This document shows, piece by piece, positions 1 through 11,743 of a stretch of DNA of 64,000 nt. Made by a program: the position numbers and the translations under genes. Under the pieces are notes generated by a model. That model did no database searches and was not told where the DNA came from. It saw only the letters and a program-made list of their open reading frames with translations. Source of the stretch: Gigaspora rosea. Taxonomy: Eukaryota; Glomeromycota; Glomeromycetes; Diversisporales; Gigasporaceae. Location of the stretch: positions 56,621 to 120,620 of the forward strand of contig QKWP01000341.1 of the NCBI GenBank assembly GCA_003550325.1, given 5' to 3'. Each line of letters opens with the position of its first letter. The stretch's first letter is position 1.

Positions 1-1230
1 TTATTTTTATCAAACGAACTTTTATCATATTAAAAAAAAAAAAAAAAATGATATAACGAAATCGGAAACAGGGAACAGTGCTTCTATGCACGTTCGCTCA
101 GTGCTTTTAAAACCACTGCACGTCCAAAAAAAAAAAAAAAAAACAAAGAAAAAATTTTAATAACTTACCCGAAAAGCTGCATACACATACATGAAACACC
201 ACACACACGTTTACCTGATGCAGATTCGTATCCGGCGAAGCCTAAAAAAACCCAAAAAAATATTGAAATTAATAACAAGGCAGAAAAAAGAAAAGCAAAG
301 AAGAATTAATATCTTACTTTAAACCACCGCACGTCCAAAAACCTTCAAAACGTCTGTCAAGAAAGAAACCTGGAACCCGATGTCTTCCAAGAAAGAAAAC
401 TGACGTCTTCCAAGAAAGAAAACCGACGTCCTCCAAGAAAGAAAACCGAAATCAGTAACCAAATTAACAAGAAAAAAAAAGAAAAACAAAGAAAAGAAAT
501 TAATAACTTACCTGAAAAGCTGCATACACATACCTGAAACACCATATGCATGTTTACCTGGTGCAAATTGGTGTCCGGCGAAGCCAAAAAAACCCAAGAA
601 GAAAAATTATAATTAATACCAAAACAGAAAAAAGAAAATCAAAGAAGAATTAATATCTTACTTTAAACCGACGCACGTCCAAAAACCTCCAAGAAAGAAA
701 CCGACGTTCGTCAAGAAAGTAATATGATGTCTTCCAAGAAAGAAAACCAACGTCCTCCAAGAAAGAAAACCGAAATTAGTAGTAACCAGGCTAACAAGAA
801 AAAAAAGAAAAGAAAAACAAAGAAAAAAATTTAATAACTTACCGAAAAACCGCATACACATACCCGAAACAGTCCCGAAACACTACACGCACGTTTACCT
901 GGTGCAGATTCGTATCCAGCGAAGCCTAAAAAACCCAAGAAAAAAAAATTGAAATTAATAACAAGAAAGAAAAAAGAAAAACAAAGATTTAATATCTTAC
1001 TTTAAACCGCTGCACGTCCAAAAACCACCAATCGACGTCCGTCAAGAAAGAAACCCGGAACCCAATGTCTTGCAAGAAAGAAAACTGACGTTCTCCAAGA
1101 AAGAAAAATGAAATCAATAACCAGACTAACAAGAAAAAAAAAAGAAAAACAAAGAAAAACTTTAATAACTTACCCAAAAACCCGAAAAGCCGCATACACA
1201 TTTGCACGTACTAAGCAACGTCCGGCAAAG
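1..1230. repeat. Tandem repeat, period about 335 bp, ~3.6 copies
   Basis: The block taataacttacc...gaaaagctgcatacacat recurs near 161, 503, 835 and 1166, so the period is 331-342 bp. Each unit also holds a smaller minisatellite of about 23 bp (gacgtcttccaagaaagaaaac and variants), clearest at 376-450 and 700-770. On the minus strand each unit carries GTAAGT, GTAAGA and GTAAAC, which look like intron donors. The minus-strand frames are long Phe/Leu-rich runs that come from A-rich DNA, and I do not call genes in them. Confidence 0.85.
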
Positions 1231-3010
1231 CCTAAAAAAAAAGGTTAGTAAAACAAGACAACTCTAAAACAAAACAACTAGAAACAAAAAAAAAAAAGGA
1301 AATAATAATATACTAGATACCTAAAAGCTATTTAACATTTGCCAGTGGTGTTTCGCTCTCTCAGGTCTACTGTACAAACCTAAAAAAAAACAATAAACGA
1401 ATTTTTAAAAAAAAAAAAAAAAACAACCAAGATCTAGATCGGATCGGATTAAGGCAATTAACCCCTAATCTGGCTCACCCTATTTATATGATCATCAATA
1501 TTTAATATGATTGGCTGATCATATAAGGGTCACTATAGCGACAGGTCGCTATTTATAATTTTCTAATTATATTAATCTTATCAATTAATAAATTATATTG
1601 CGTAAAGATATAAATATAAATAACTTATTTTAAAGATATTAATTAAAAATTTTCTATACTAATAAAGAAATGCACAAGAAAATCTCATATTAAATAGCAT
1701 AATTCAAATATCACTTAAACTATTATTCAAATGCTAACAACTTTTAAATTTTATTAGTGCAGAATAAATAAGCTAGTACTATAATACTTATTCTAAAAAA
1801 TTAGAAACATAATAAAAGATTGTTCTTATTATTTAATATTAGTTATTTAATTTTTTTAGTCAAAATTTTAGTTAAAAAATTTTTTATTGACCAGTACTTA
1901 TTTTTCTTAATCTATTGCTTTTAACGTGACAATTTGAACACTGGACACTAGACATATTTCTGATTGTTCAATTGTCCAGTTGCTCAACTCTGGTAATAAA
2001 GATAAGCCGATCTTGGTTTCTTTGTCCTTTGTTTAATAAAAAAACTGTTTCGTGAATTCACCGTATACCGATACACCTTAGCTCTCCAAATTGCTATACC
2101 TCTCATTATTGGGTATATTGTGGGGTGTTTTGTTGGTCTTGGTGGTTGGTGGCTGTCTGTCCTATGACACCAGTCCAGATTTCTGACAAACTCATAAACT
2201 CTACTCAAACTTTACATGTACAAACACCATTCAATTAACTGATATATACTATAAATTACCAAACTCAATTACTTTGCATTACCCGACCAAGAGAGTTGGA
2301 TCGCTATTGTTCTAGCATATACTGTATATACGTACGTCTGACAAGATACCAGACACTACATAAGCAATATCTAGGCTTATAATCCAGATAATCCTTATTC
2401 TTGATCTGTATGTAATACAGATCCATCTGTTTAAAATTAACGGATACGGAAATCCAAAATTAATCAGAATTATCAAATGAATCTGAATACAGATTGAAGC
2501 ACTATCATAAATTAACATTTTATCTATGAAACTGCTTATTGTGCACTAACAAAAAGTTTTTCTTACGAAATTTTGGTATTAATGGTGATTTTATGACTTT
2601 TTGAAATTGCCGTCATTTTAAAAAATATATAAATAAAATTTTTTAAAAAAAGCTAATTTAATAGCAACCCTAGCCTAATTTAATTGTGAAAATTTTTTAG
2701 CAAAATTTTTTAAGTTGCTAGGGTTTTAAAATGCACCAGTAATTATTGAATCATATCTTTTAGGCCTAAGGTTGCCTGCTGTAATAGGTTGTAAAGTTGC
2801 AACCTTTTATTCGAAGGTTGTGCAATAGTCATAATTCATAAAATAGCTGCAATAGATGTAATTGTTGTAATAGGTATAAGGGAGCTTCCAGAAATCAGCT
2901 AATTTCTGGGTGGGTGGGTGGGTCAGCTGAAGTATCAGGTGTAATTCCGGCCAAAATTTCATAATTCCGGCCAAAGTTGCAAAATTATTTTTGACCAATA
3001 TTAATAATAT
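1231..3010. other. AT-rich spacer without a supported gene
   Basis: The stretch is A/T runs and short open frames with no recognisable motif. Around 2770-2990 there is a GC-richer patch with a hairpin (cagaaatcagctaatttctg) and a G-quadruplex motif at 2908-2922. The patch near 2775-2810 resembles the small hAT element at 57137-57246 (both read like gcctgcYgtaat). Confidence 0.6.
2908..2922 (+). other. Perfect G-quadruplex motif
   Basis: The bases read gggtgggtgggtggg: four G3 tracts with single-base loops, the most stable class of predicted G-quadruplex, in otherwise AT-rich DNA. A related but imperfect run (three G tracts, then gtagg) lies at 7219-7235 in a similar context (tcaggtg nearby in both). 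Confidence 0.8.
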
Positions 3011-3520
3011 TTAATAATTAATAACTTTTGATCTACTGAACCAAATTTGAATTCAGCTACCAAAATGATTCACTTAATGAGAGAATTCTAGTGAGCCCAA
3101 AATTGTTAAAATCCAATCACAGGATCCTGTGATCAGAATAGATTTGTGTTACTATAAAAGTTCTATAATTTATTAAATAATTATAACCCATTTATAGTAA
3201 CACAAATTTATTTCGATCTTAGAATCCTTTGATTGGATTTTAACGATTTTGAGCTTGTTAGAATCCTCTTATTGAGAGGATCATTTTGGTAATAAAATCA
3301 TTGAAATCGGCCTAGTAGATCAGAAGTTATTAACAATTAAATATTAAATTTAATTGTTAATAACTTTTGATTTACTGGGCCGGTTTCGAGGATTTTACTA
3401 CCAAAATGATCCTCTCAATGAGAGGATTCCAACAAGCTCAAAATCGTTAAAATCCAATCACAGGATCCTAAGATCGAAATAAATTTGTATTACTATAATT
3501 GGGTTATAATTATTTAATAA
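3011..3520. repeat. Foldback MITE: palindrome plus a third arm
   Basis: Bases 3011-3345 form a near-perfect palindrome centred near 3175. Its arms share ttaataacttttgatcta, ccaaaatgat, gagaggatt and taaaatccaatcacagga. A third arm in the left orientation follows directly at 3346-3520. A single arm of the same family recurs at 7001-7190. The arms are about 150 bp with almost no loop, typical of a foldback or Tc1-like MITE family. Exact ends and target duplication are not clear. Confidence 0.75.
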
Positions 3521-4642
3521 GTAGCTGCGCGACTATACATGAGGACAAAGCATTTCAGGTTCTAAAACCCAAAATTAAAATTTGAAGACGAAATTGTTTT
3601 TGACCTATTTTACTTGAAAGATGAAATTATTTGATACTTTTTTTGAATAGACGAAATTATAAGGAACATATCTATATAAATTTTATTTGCTCTTCTTTAT
3701 AAAAAATTTTAATTTTCTCTAATGAAGACGAAATAGGCCTTTTTTAAAAACCAATTTTGGTAGCATCACTATGTGCAATGCAGTCGCGCTAAACTAGGAA
3801 TGGACAATAAACCGTATGAATGCCTAGGGGCATTGTTTGAATAATGGCCAGGATTAAGCTTAATTCAATAGAAATTCGATATTATATTTTTGGGCATTTA
3901 TATGAAAAGCCTAATCATTACTGCGACTTTTTATACTACCCCAAAAATTATAAGGCATATTTGACAGATGTGTTAAAATGAGTTAAATGATTTGACTATG
4001 ATTAACTATTTAATTACATAAAATTTTTAATAAATATGTATATATATCATAAACCGATTAACTTTAAAAATAGGAAATGTGTTTAGAGCGAGAGGACGGG
4101 TTTGATACAATAATTAGATTCAGGGATTATTTTGATGGTTGTGTCATGTGGCTGATATGTAATAATTATTAATAATTGTAGCAGATTAATGAAATCAGAT
4201 TAAAATGAAACTGGGGACCTCTCTTGCTTACCTTTAAAGCTTATAAAACCCATATATACTCGTTTATTAATAACCCTAATCCTAATGCCAAAAAGAACCC
4301 AAAAATGTGCTCTAAAAAATTAAAAATTTTGCTTAAAAAATAGAAAAATTTCATTTTAATCTGATTTTATTTTAATATGTCACAATTATTATGAAAATCA
4401 AATAGCAATTTGGGGCTCTTAATTTAGATCCAATTATAAAAAGTCGCAATCATGTTTTGAAACGTTGAACCGATATAGAGCTATATTTTGTAGAATTCAG
4501 CTTATTTGGGTCACATTATGAATTTTGCAATGCTCATTCAATAATTATTTTTCAGCAATAAAAAATTTGGTGAAATCTGTGGATTTCTAACTGATCTACA
4601 AAGCGGATATACTATCTTGTAACTCAGGTTTCATCCAACTCA
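3521..4642. other. AT-rich spacer, nothing recognised
   Basis: No coding motif, terminal inverted repeat pair or RNA gene was found on either strand. A hAT-like start (taggaatgg at 3796) has no partner that I could find. Confidence 0.5.
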
Positions 4643-4644
4643 TA

Positions 4645-4874
4645 CAGGGGGTCTCCAAAATTACGGGTCAGGTTATATCGGAGCACATCTGAATCATGGT
4701 CGGTTTGATCGAAATTGAACAATTTTGCCAAAGATCATTAAAAACTTTACTAATAAATTATACCATTCGTTAAGTAAAATTGCCCGTTAATTTTGTTATG
4801 AACTTGCTAACAACTAGGATTAAATGCTGACCTAGATCCGACACATCCGACCCGGAAATTTGGAGATAGCCCTG
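4645..4874. mobile_element. Tc1/mariner-like MITE, 230 bp, TA target site
   Basis: Terminal inverted repeats begin cagggggtctccaaaatta and end tttggagatagccctg. The element is flanked by TA on both sides (4643-4644, 4875-4876), the target duplication expected of Tc1/mariner. Two relatives lie inside the hAT element copies, at 54067-54277 and, degraded, at 19205-19385. It has no coding capacity. Confidence 0.85.
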
Positions 4875-5099
4875 TAAAAATCAGTTTGGTTAAATTTTGT
4901 TTTATTATAATTACCGATTTAATTTGGAACTCAGAAGTATTTTAAATTTTATTATACTACAAATATATTGCGTATAACATATGTCATATTAATTATATTA
5001 ATTCATAGGTTCTTAAACGAAAATAAATATAGTTAATGTTTAACTGCACTTAAAAATCCAAGCAAATTACTATTACATTACGATTAATAAAGTATACAT

Positions 5100-5514
5100 C
5101 TAAAAATATATGTATATACCTTGATTATTAGGCTCCTGCAACTCAGTATTCCAAATATCATCAGCAAAAATGAAATCATCTTGAGATCCTGTTTCTTCAT
5201 TTATCAAATTATAATCAGTTTCATCACCATTGACAATTTGTGGTGCTATAGTTTTTTTTAAAAAAAACCAGTAATTTAACTATTAATTATGCATATACCA
5301 AAAAGAATTATACGTAATTAAAAAAACATAACATACTATTAACTTATATTATCTACAAAAATTGATCGTTGATGCTTTACCAAATAGGATTATTAAATTC
5401 ATTAAAAATGTTACATAATATCAGAAAATGTATAAACACACCTTTACCTGTAGAGGTGCCAATAATTTTATCATCATCGTTTGATATTATTATAGTGTTC
5501 GTAAAATGATTCAT
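5100..5514 (-). CDS. Small acidic protein of unknown function, two exons
   Basis: I do not recognise the family. On the minus strand exon 1 (5448-5514) starts at an ATG and reads MNHFTNTIII then SNDDDKIIGTST. A canonical intron runs from 5447 (GTAAAGG) down to 5246 (ACTATAG). Exon 2 (5100-5245) reads APQIVNGDETDYNL, NEETGSQDDFIFADDIWN and ends QGIYIYF. The joined length is 213 nt, so 70 residues plus stop, with the frame kept across the junction. The product is rich in Asp, Glu and Asn and has no signal peptide or membrane span. The low-AT-bias, non-repetitive peptide argues for real coding sequence. It could also be the surviving part of a larger decayed gene. No neighbour helps to assign a role. 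Confidence 0.4.
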
Positions 5515-7000
5515 TTTCGCTTTTTAGGAAAAGCAAAAGAATTAACTAATTCGATTTTCATTCGTAATATAATACTGTATATATCGTATTATACTGTACA
5601 ATAATGATTTTTCAAATGATATACGTAAATTATCATTATACAATAAATAATGATTTTTCGAGTGGTATTAATTTTTGCTTATATATCATATGATATTTTT
5701 GGGGTATGCATACAGCACCGTACACCCCTTGTCTACCTGTATTTTACTATAAGTGTACGGTACTGCATAACAATATAAAAAAAAGTACAGTACGGCTTTT
5801 CCAACGCACAGTACAAAATATATATATACTCCGTAGAGGAGTATATGATTATTAAAACAATTAGTAAATTCTTGATCATAACTTGATCATCGATATTTTA
5901 GTCTTAACTGTTAATATTTTGATCACGGGTTGTATAACCAATCAATAGCATCAAGCATAATAAATTGATCATATTGCTACATTAGTTCTAGCACACTGAT
6001 CACATTTTTGGATATAACCATGACTTTATTGGTTGGTAGATTGACAGATAATCTGGACGGCAAAAATTATGATCGAAAAATGGTAAAAAGAAATCAATCT
6101 TAATGTATTCACCAGTTTTTTTTTTTATTAAATATCATGTTTTTTTATCTATTGCGTAGCCAATGTTCTTGCACTTGCATTAGTTCTTGCGCTTGTTCTT
6201 GAACTTTTAAGTTTATTTAAGAGAGTTGTTTAAGGGCGTTAAAAAGCAGAACAAAATGCGATCTACAAAGCGGATTTTACTACCTCTTGCTATAAATACG
6301 ATGTCATAACGTGTCACTAGTGATGTGCCATTTATATGTTGTCTGAATTTTTTTAGCAGTACATATAGTTGTATAGTGCATATAGTATGTAAAATATATA
6401 TAAATTGTATATGATATATATATACAAAATTTTGCAAGGAATAATTTTGCTTAGAAAATAAAAGGCGGTTTCATAAGGAAAAATTTAAGATATGGATAGT
6501 TTTATGGTCTAGAATAGTCTAAAAAAATACTGTACTATACACGGCACATAACTACGTACCACACTAATTTTAAAATCAGGCCCCTAATAATCAATCAATC
6601 AAATCAATTATATATCGTCAGGATTTAAATTATTAGATCAATCGCCATTTGTATCTATCTACGGTATGGCTCCTTCTTGTCATGTAATACGTTCATATCA
6701 TATTTAGTTAGTGCAATTCCAAAAGACAATAATAATAAAAAAAGCCATTCTTTTATAATGATCGTCAGGCATTCAATCGAGACAAAAACCTGTTAAAGCG
6801 ATTTTTGGTTAAACAAATCTCATACAACGGATAAATATAGTACTATGTGATGCATTGCGTGATGTTTAAGTGCATAAATTCATGTTCATACTGCGTTTAA
6901 TGTATTGTCCAATTAGTTATGAGATTTTGCGGACGTACATCATTAAAAATACCTTAGTAACCATATACTTTGTAATATTATATATCACTCCGTTCCTGGT
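5515..7000. other. AT-rich spacer, nothing recognised
   Basis: The stretch has short imperfect palindromes (for example gtgtacggtactgc against gcaccgtacac near 5725-5775) and no supported gene. Confidence 0.5.
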
Positions 7001-7190
7001 ATAAATTATAGAACTTTTATAGTAACACAAATCTATTCCAATCACAGGATCCTGTAATTGGATTTTAACAATTTGGGCTCGCTAGAATTCTCTCATTGAG
7101 AGGATCATTCTGGTTGTTAAATCATCAAATTTGGTCTAGTAGATCAAAAGTTATTAAATGTTATATTTAATTTTTTAATAATCGTAAAAT
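7001..7190. repeat. Single arm of the 3.0-3.5 kb MITE family
   Basis: It shares tatagtaacacaaat, ccaatcacaggatcctg, ttgagaggatcat and agtagatcaaaagttatta with 3160-3345. It appears to be a solo right arm. Confidence 0.75.
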
Positions 7191-7218
7191 CTGATTGGCT
7201 AATTGGGGTATCAGGTGT

Positions 7219-7235
7219 GGGTGGGTGGGGGTAGG
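7219..7235 (+). other. Imperfect G-rich run
   Basis: The bases read gggtgggtgggggtagg: three G tracts of three or more and a final GG. It is a weaker quadruplex candidate than 2908-2922. Confidence 0.5.
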
Positions 7236-7299
7236 CTCATAGTAAACAAAAATCAGCTAATTTCTGAAAGCTCACTTATTCCAGTATACTGAGGAATAG

Positions 7300-8398
7300 A
7301 TATCTGAGTTAAAGGTCCACAAGGTTGGATAATATCTTGCACAGTCCTGCTTAATTTTTAGATAATGGAGTTCCTATAGCAGGTGTAATTTTTTCTTGGT
7401 TAATAATTGGAACTAATAATATTTCTTCTTGTATGTTCCCTAATTCTAAGTTTGGGTATACTTCTTCTGGGTCATTTGCTTCTGGTGAATTAATTTCAAA
7501 TTGTTCTGTTTTGCAAAGTGTTCAGAAAATTATTTGTGTCTGGCTCAAGAAAAGAAGTAATTAAATTAGTGAGATCAATAGTCTGAGTGACATTATTATT
7601 ATCACATAACTATATGTATTATGGTGTAATCCACAAGGTATATTTTGAGCAGCATTGTCCTGTTTTCATGTTTGAAAAAGGTATTGGAGCATTAATAAGA
7701 TTTGAGATTGCAATATAGGAGTAGTTATTTTTGGAAAAATTCCAAAAGAGGTAGTTGTATAAATATATTTTAAGGTTCTACAAATTAAATTGTATGTTTT
7801 ATCCCTTTGTAGATCAAATTTCTTTTAGAAGTTTCCAGGAGAATCAATAATTTTGTAGCTCATAATATTTAGCAAAACAATCACTATTATATATTTCTGT
7901 AAAATTTTTCCTTCTATTGTCTATAATTTATAAGCATCATTGTTTAATTTTTTATGAATAAGGAAAGGTCCAATATTTAAAGAGGTCTGGGTCGATAGTG
8001 TATATTCTTCATGTTCAAGCTTGATAATATTTACAGGTTTAGGTATAAGGGTCTGGTCTGAGTCAGCAGGTAGTTTATGATCCTGTCTAGATTCTCTAAA
8101 AATTTTGACAAAGCATATCCAAGGCATTAGAGCATTTTGAGCTTCTTTTTGAAAAAAGTGTAAAAAGGCAGCATTAGTAGTTTCAAGGTTTCAAATTTTG
8201 CTTGTAATTGTTTTATTAATTGTTCTTGTTGTTGTACTTGTTGTTGAAGCTGATAAAACTGGGAGTTTTCATCTAATTCTTTGATAGCTTTTTCAGTAGA
8301 TAGAGAATAAATTTCTGGGTCTATAAGTTTGCAGTCATTACAATATCCTTGATTGGTATTTAATTCCTTTTGGTGTTTAACATGTAGACATTTCTGGC
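7300..8398 (-). pseudogene. Broken coding remnant, downstream part; possibly retroelement-derived
   Basis: Minus-strand frames carry non-random peptide. They include a CQKC...YCNDC pair of Cys motifs, a Gln-rich coiled-coil-like stretch (QLQQQVQQQEQLIKQLQAK) and the block NIGPFLIHKKLNNDAYKL. The last block faintly resembles the tail of retroelement integrases, a weak visual match only. The remnant looks clearly broken, with several breaks. The same remnant continues at 11744-12240, because a hAT-type element (8399-11743) has inserted between the two parts. The family is not established, and it could instead be a dead host gene. Confidence 0.4.
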
Positions 8399-8467
8399 TA
8401 GAGATAGGCAAAATGGTATTTTTCTACACCATGCATGCACATGGTATGCTGCATGCATGCATGCATG

Positions 8468-9952
8468 TAGTGCTCCAACAGACCGGACTCGAACCAGACT
8501 TTAGTCAAGTCTGATTTTTGGACTGGACTCAGACTTTTATATTCAGACTTTTTAGTCAAGTCTGAGTCTGGTCTGGGTCTGGTCCGAAGTCTGCAGACTG
8601 GTCTGAGTCCGAATATATTTATATGTATTTTTTGGCGCTGAACAAGTTTACTTAGTGCATTTTGTTAGAATAAATTAGTAAAATTATATGAATCATAAGA
8701 TTTTATAGAATTTTATTAATAAAATTTATAAAATCTTATAATTCACAAATATATATTAATTAATTCTAACAAAATACACTAAGTAAACTTGTTCAGCACC
8801 TAAATATGCATCAAAACGGCTATTTTGCTTTTATTTTACTTGTAATTTAGAGATTTGATCACAATTTTGGATTTTTGATCAAAAAAGACAAATTTTAACA
8901 TCTTATCTCCAAATTTCAAGTAAAATAAAGACAACCCTGCTGTTTTAATGTATTTTTAGGTGCTAAACAAGTTTACTTAGTGCATTAAGTTAGAAATAAT
9001 TAGTAAAATTTTGTGAATCATAAAATTTTATAGAATTTTATTAGTAAAATTCTATAAATTCTTAAAATTCACAAATTTTTATTAATTAATTCTAACAAAA
9101 TGCACTAAGTAAACTTGTTCAGCACCTAAAAATACATTAAATCGGCAGGGTTGTTTTTATTTTACTTGAAATTTGGAGAAAAGATGCATAATTTTGGATT
9201 TTTGATCAAAAAAGTCAAATTTAAGCATCTTTTCTCCAAATTTCAAGTAAAATAAAAACAACCCTGCCGATTTAATGTATTTTTAGGTGCTGAACAAGTT
9301 TACTTAGTGCATTAAGTTAGAATTAATTAGTAAAATTTTGTGAATCATAAGATTTTATAGAATTTTATTAATAAAATTTTATAAAATCTTATAATTCACA
9401 AATTTATATTAATTAATTCTAACAAAATGCAATAAGTAAACTTGTTCAGCACCTAAAGATGCATCAAAACGGCTGTTTTGTTTTTATTTTACTTGAAATT
9501 TAGAGATTTGATGCACAATTTTGGAGTTTTGATCAAAAAAGACAAATTTTAACATCTTATCTCCAAATTTCAAGTAAAATAAAAACAACCCTGCCGATTT
9601 AATGTATTTTTAGGTGCTGAACAAGTTTACTTAGTGCATTTTGTTAGAATTAATTAATAAATATTTGTGAATTATAAGATTTTATAAAATTTTATTAATA
9701 AAATTCTATAAAATCTTATGATTCATAAAATTTTACTAATTTATTCTAACAAAATGCACTAAGTAAACTTGTTCAGCGCCAAAAAATACATATAAATATA
9801 TTCAAACTCAGACCAGTCTGCAGACTTCGGACCAGACCTGGACCGGACTTATAGTTGAGTCTGAGTCTGGTCTGAAGTGTGAAATTAGTAAAATTTAGAG
9901 TCTGAGTCTGGTCTGATCCCGGGCCAGACCCAGACTGGACCTAGGAGCACTA
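8468..9952. mobile_element. Nested hAT-type element, 1485 bp, satellite-filled
   Basis: It begins tagtgctccaacagaccgg and ends gacctaggagcacta, with subterminal runs of agtctgagtctggtctg that act as long imperfect inverted repeats. The 8-bp flanks CATGCATG (8460-8467, 9953-9960) match, but they lie in a gcat microsatellite, so they are weaker evidence than usual. The interior 8620-9785 is the palindromic satellite described separately. Confidence 0.75.
8620..9785. repeat. Satellite of alternating palindromes, period ~328 bp
   Basis: The phrase gctgaacaagtttacttagtgca recurs near 8637, 8960, 9288 and 9616. Its reverse complement recurs near 8785, 9105, 9435 and 9757. Each unit has two hairpins with arms of about 80 bp. 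One is centred on an AT core (ttattaataaaattt), the other on tttttgatcaaaaaa and flanked by gattttacttgaaatttggag-like arms. Copies differ by scattered substitutions. Confidence 0.9.
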
Positions 9953-10005
9953 CATGCATGCATACATACAACATGCATGCATGTTCTATGTATTATAGCT
10001 AATTT

Positions 10006-11606
10006 TGGTCAGAAGTCTGCAGACTAGTCTGAGTCTAAATATTTTATATGTATTTTTTGATGCTAAACAAGTTTACTTAGTGCAAGAAGTAAGAATTAAT
10101 TAGTAAAAATTTGTAAATCATAAGATTTTATAGAATTTTATCAATAAAATTTTACAATATCTTATGATTCACAATACTTTACTAATTAATTCTAACTTAA
10201 TTCACTAAATAAACTTGTTAAGCACCTAAAAATACATTAAATCGGCTAAATTGGTTTTATTTTACTTGAAATTTGGAGGCAAGATACGTAATTTTAGATT
10301 TTTGATCAAAAAAGGCAAATTTAAGCATCTTTTCTCCAAATTTCAAGTAAAATAAAAACAACCCTGCCGATTTAATGTATTTTTAGGTGCTGAACAAGTT
10401 TACTTAGTGCATTAAGTTAGAATTAATTAGTAAAATTCCGTGAATCATAAGATTTTATAGAATTTTATTAGTAAAATTTTACAAAATCATAAAATTCACA
10501 AATTTTTAATAATTAATTCTAACAAAACGCACTAAGTAAACTTGTTCAGCATCTTAAAATACATTAAATAAGCAGGGTTGTTTGTATTTTACTTGAAATT
10601 TGGAGAAAAGATGCATAATTTTGGATTTTTGATCAAAAAAGTCAAATTTAAGCATTTTTTCTCCAAATTTCAAGTAAATATAAAAACTACCCTGCCGATT
10701 TAATATATTTTTAGGTGCTGAACAAGTTTACTTAGTGCATTAAGTTATAATTATTTAGTAATATTTTGTGAATCATAAGATTTTATAGAATTTTATTAGT
10801 TAAATTTTACAAAATCTTAAAATTTACAAATTTTTGCTTGAAATTTGGAGAAAAGATGCATAATTTTGGGTTTTTGATCAAAAAAGTCAAATTTAAGCAT
10901 TTTTTCTCCAAATGTCAAGTAAAATAAAAACGATCCTACTGATTTAATATAGTTTTAGGTGCTGAACAAGTTTACTTAGCGCGTTTTGTTAGAATTAGTT
11001 AATTAAAATTTGTGAGTTTTAAGATTTTGTAAAATTTTACTAATAAAATTCTATAAAATCTTATAATTCACAAAATTTTACTAATTAATTCTAACTTAAT
11101 GCACTAAGTAAACTTGTTCAGCACCTAAAAATACATTAAATTAGCAGGGTTTTTTTATTTTACTTGAAATTTGGAGAAAAGATGCTTAAATTTGACTTTT
11201 TTGATCAAAAATCCAAAATTATGCATCTTTTCTTCATATTTCAAGAAAATGAAAACAACCCTGCTGATTTAATGTATTTTTAGGTGCTTAACAAGTTTAC
11301 TTAGTGTGCTTTGTTAGAATTAATTAATAAAATTTGTGAATTTGAGATTTTGTAAAATTTTATTAATAAAATTCTATAAAATCTTATGATTCACAAAATT
11401 TTACTAATTAATTCTAACTTTATGTACTAAGTAAGCTTAATCAGCACAAAAAAATACATATTAAAATATTCAGATTTAGTTAGTTTGCAGACTTAAGTTT
11501 GAGTCTGGTCTAAAGTTTGAATTTAATAAATTTTAGAGTCTGAGTTTGGTCTGATCCCAGATCAGACTCAGATTGGACCAGACCTGAACTGGATCTAGAA
11601 ACACTG
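10006..11606. mobile_element. Second, truncated copy of the nested element
   Basis: The right end (ggatctagaaacactg) matches the end of the 8468-9952 element. The left end starts abruptly inside the subterminal gtctgcagactagtctgag block, so about 100 bp of the left terminus is missing. The interior (about 10040-11450) repeats the same 328-bp alternating-palindrome satellite about four times, with one unit shortened near 10830. Confidence 0.75.
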
Positions 11607-11743
11607 GTCACATCAAGATTGTTATTTTGGTAGCAAAATTATAAAGTTATTTATTATCAATTATTTTTTTTGTATGGGCATATTAGTATTAAATTGCTTA
11701 GACCATGTGCATGCATGCATCACGTGCATGGTGCCCATCTCTA

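Larger units (their letters stand above)
8399..11743. mobile_element. hAT-type element, 3345 bp, with nested elements
   Basis: The left end reads tagagataggca and the right end tgcccatctcta, an inverted pair. Perfect 8-bp target duplications TTTCTGGC flank it at 8391-8398 and 11744-11751. Most of the interior is made of a second hAT-type element (8468-9952) and a truncated relative (10006-11606). Without them the outer element would be only a few hundred bases, so it is non-autonomous. No transposase coding is visible. Confidence 0.85.

Noticed and set aside
357-1207. Minus-strand Phe/Leu-rich frames resembling membrane proteins
   Set aside because: They come from A-rich tandem repeats, recur in each unit with changes, and have no conserved start or motif.
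8399-11743. CRISPR-like array of regularly spaced repeats
   Set aside because: The repeats are long palindromes of 80 bp arms with no unique spacers, in a eukaryotic context, inside TIR elements.
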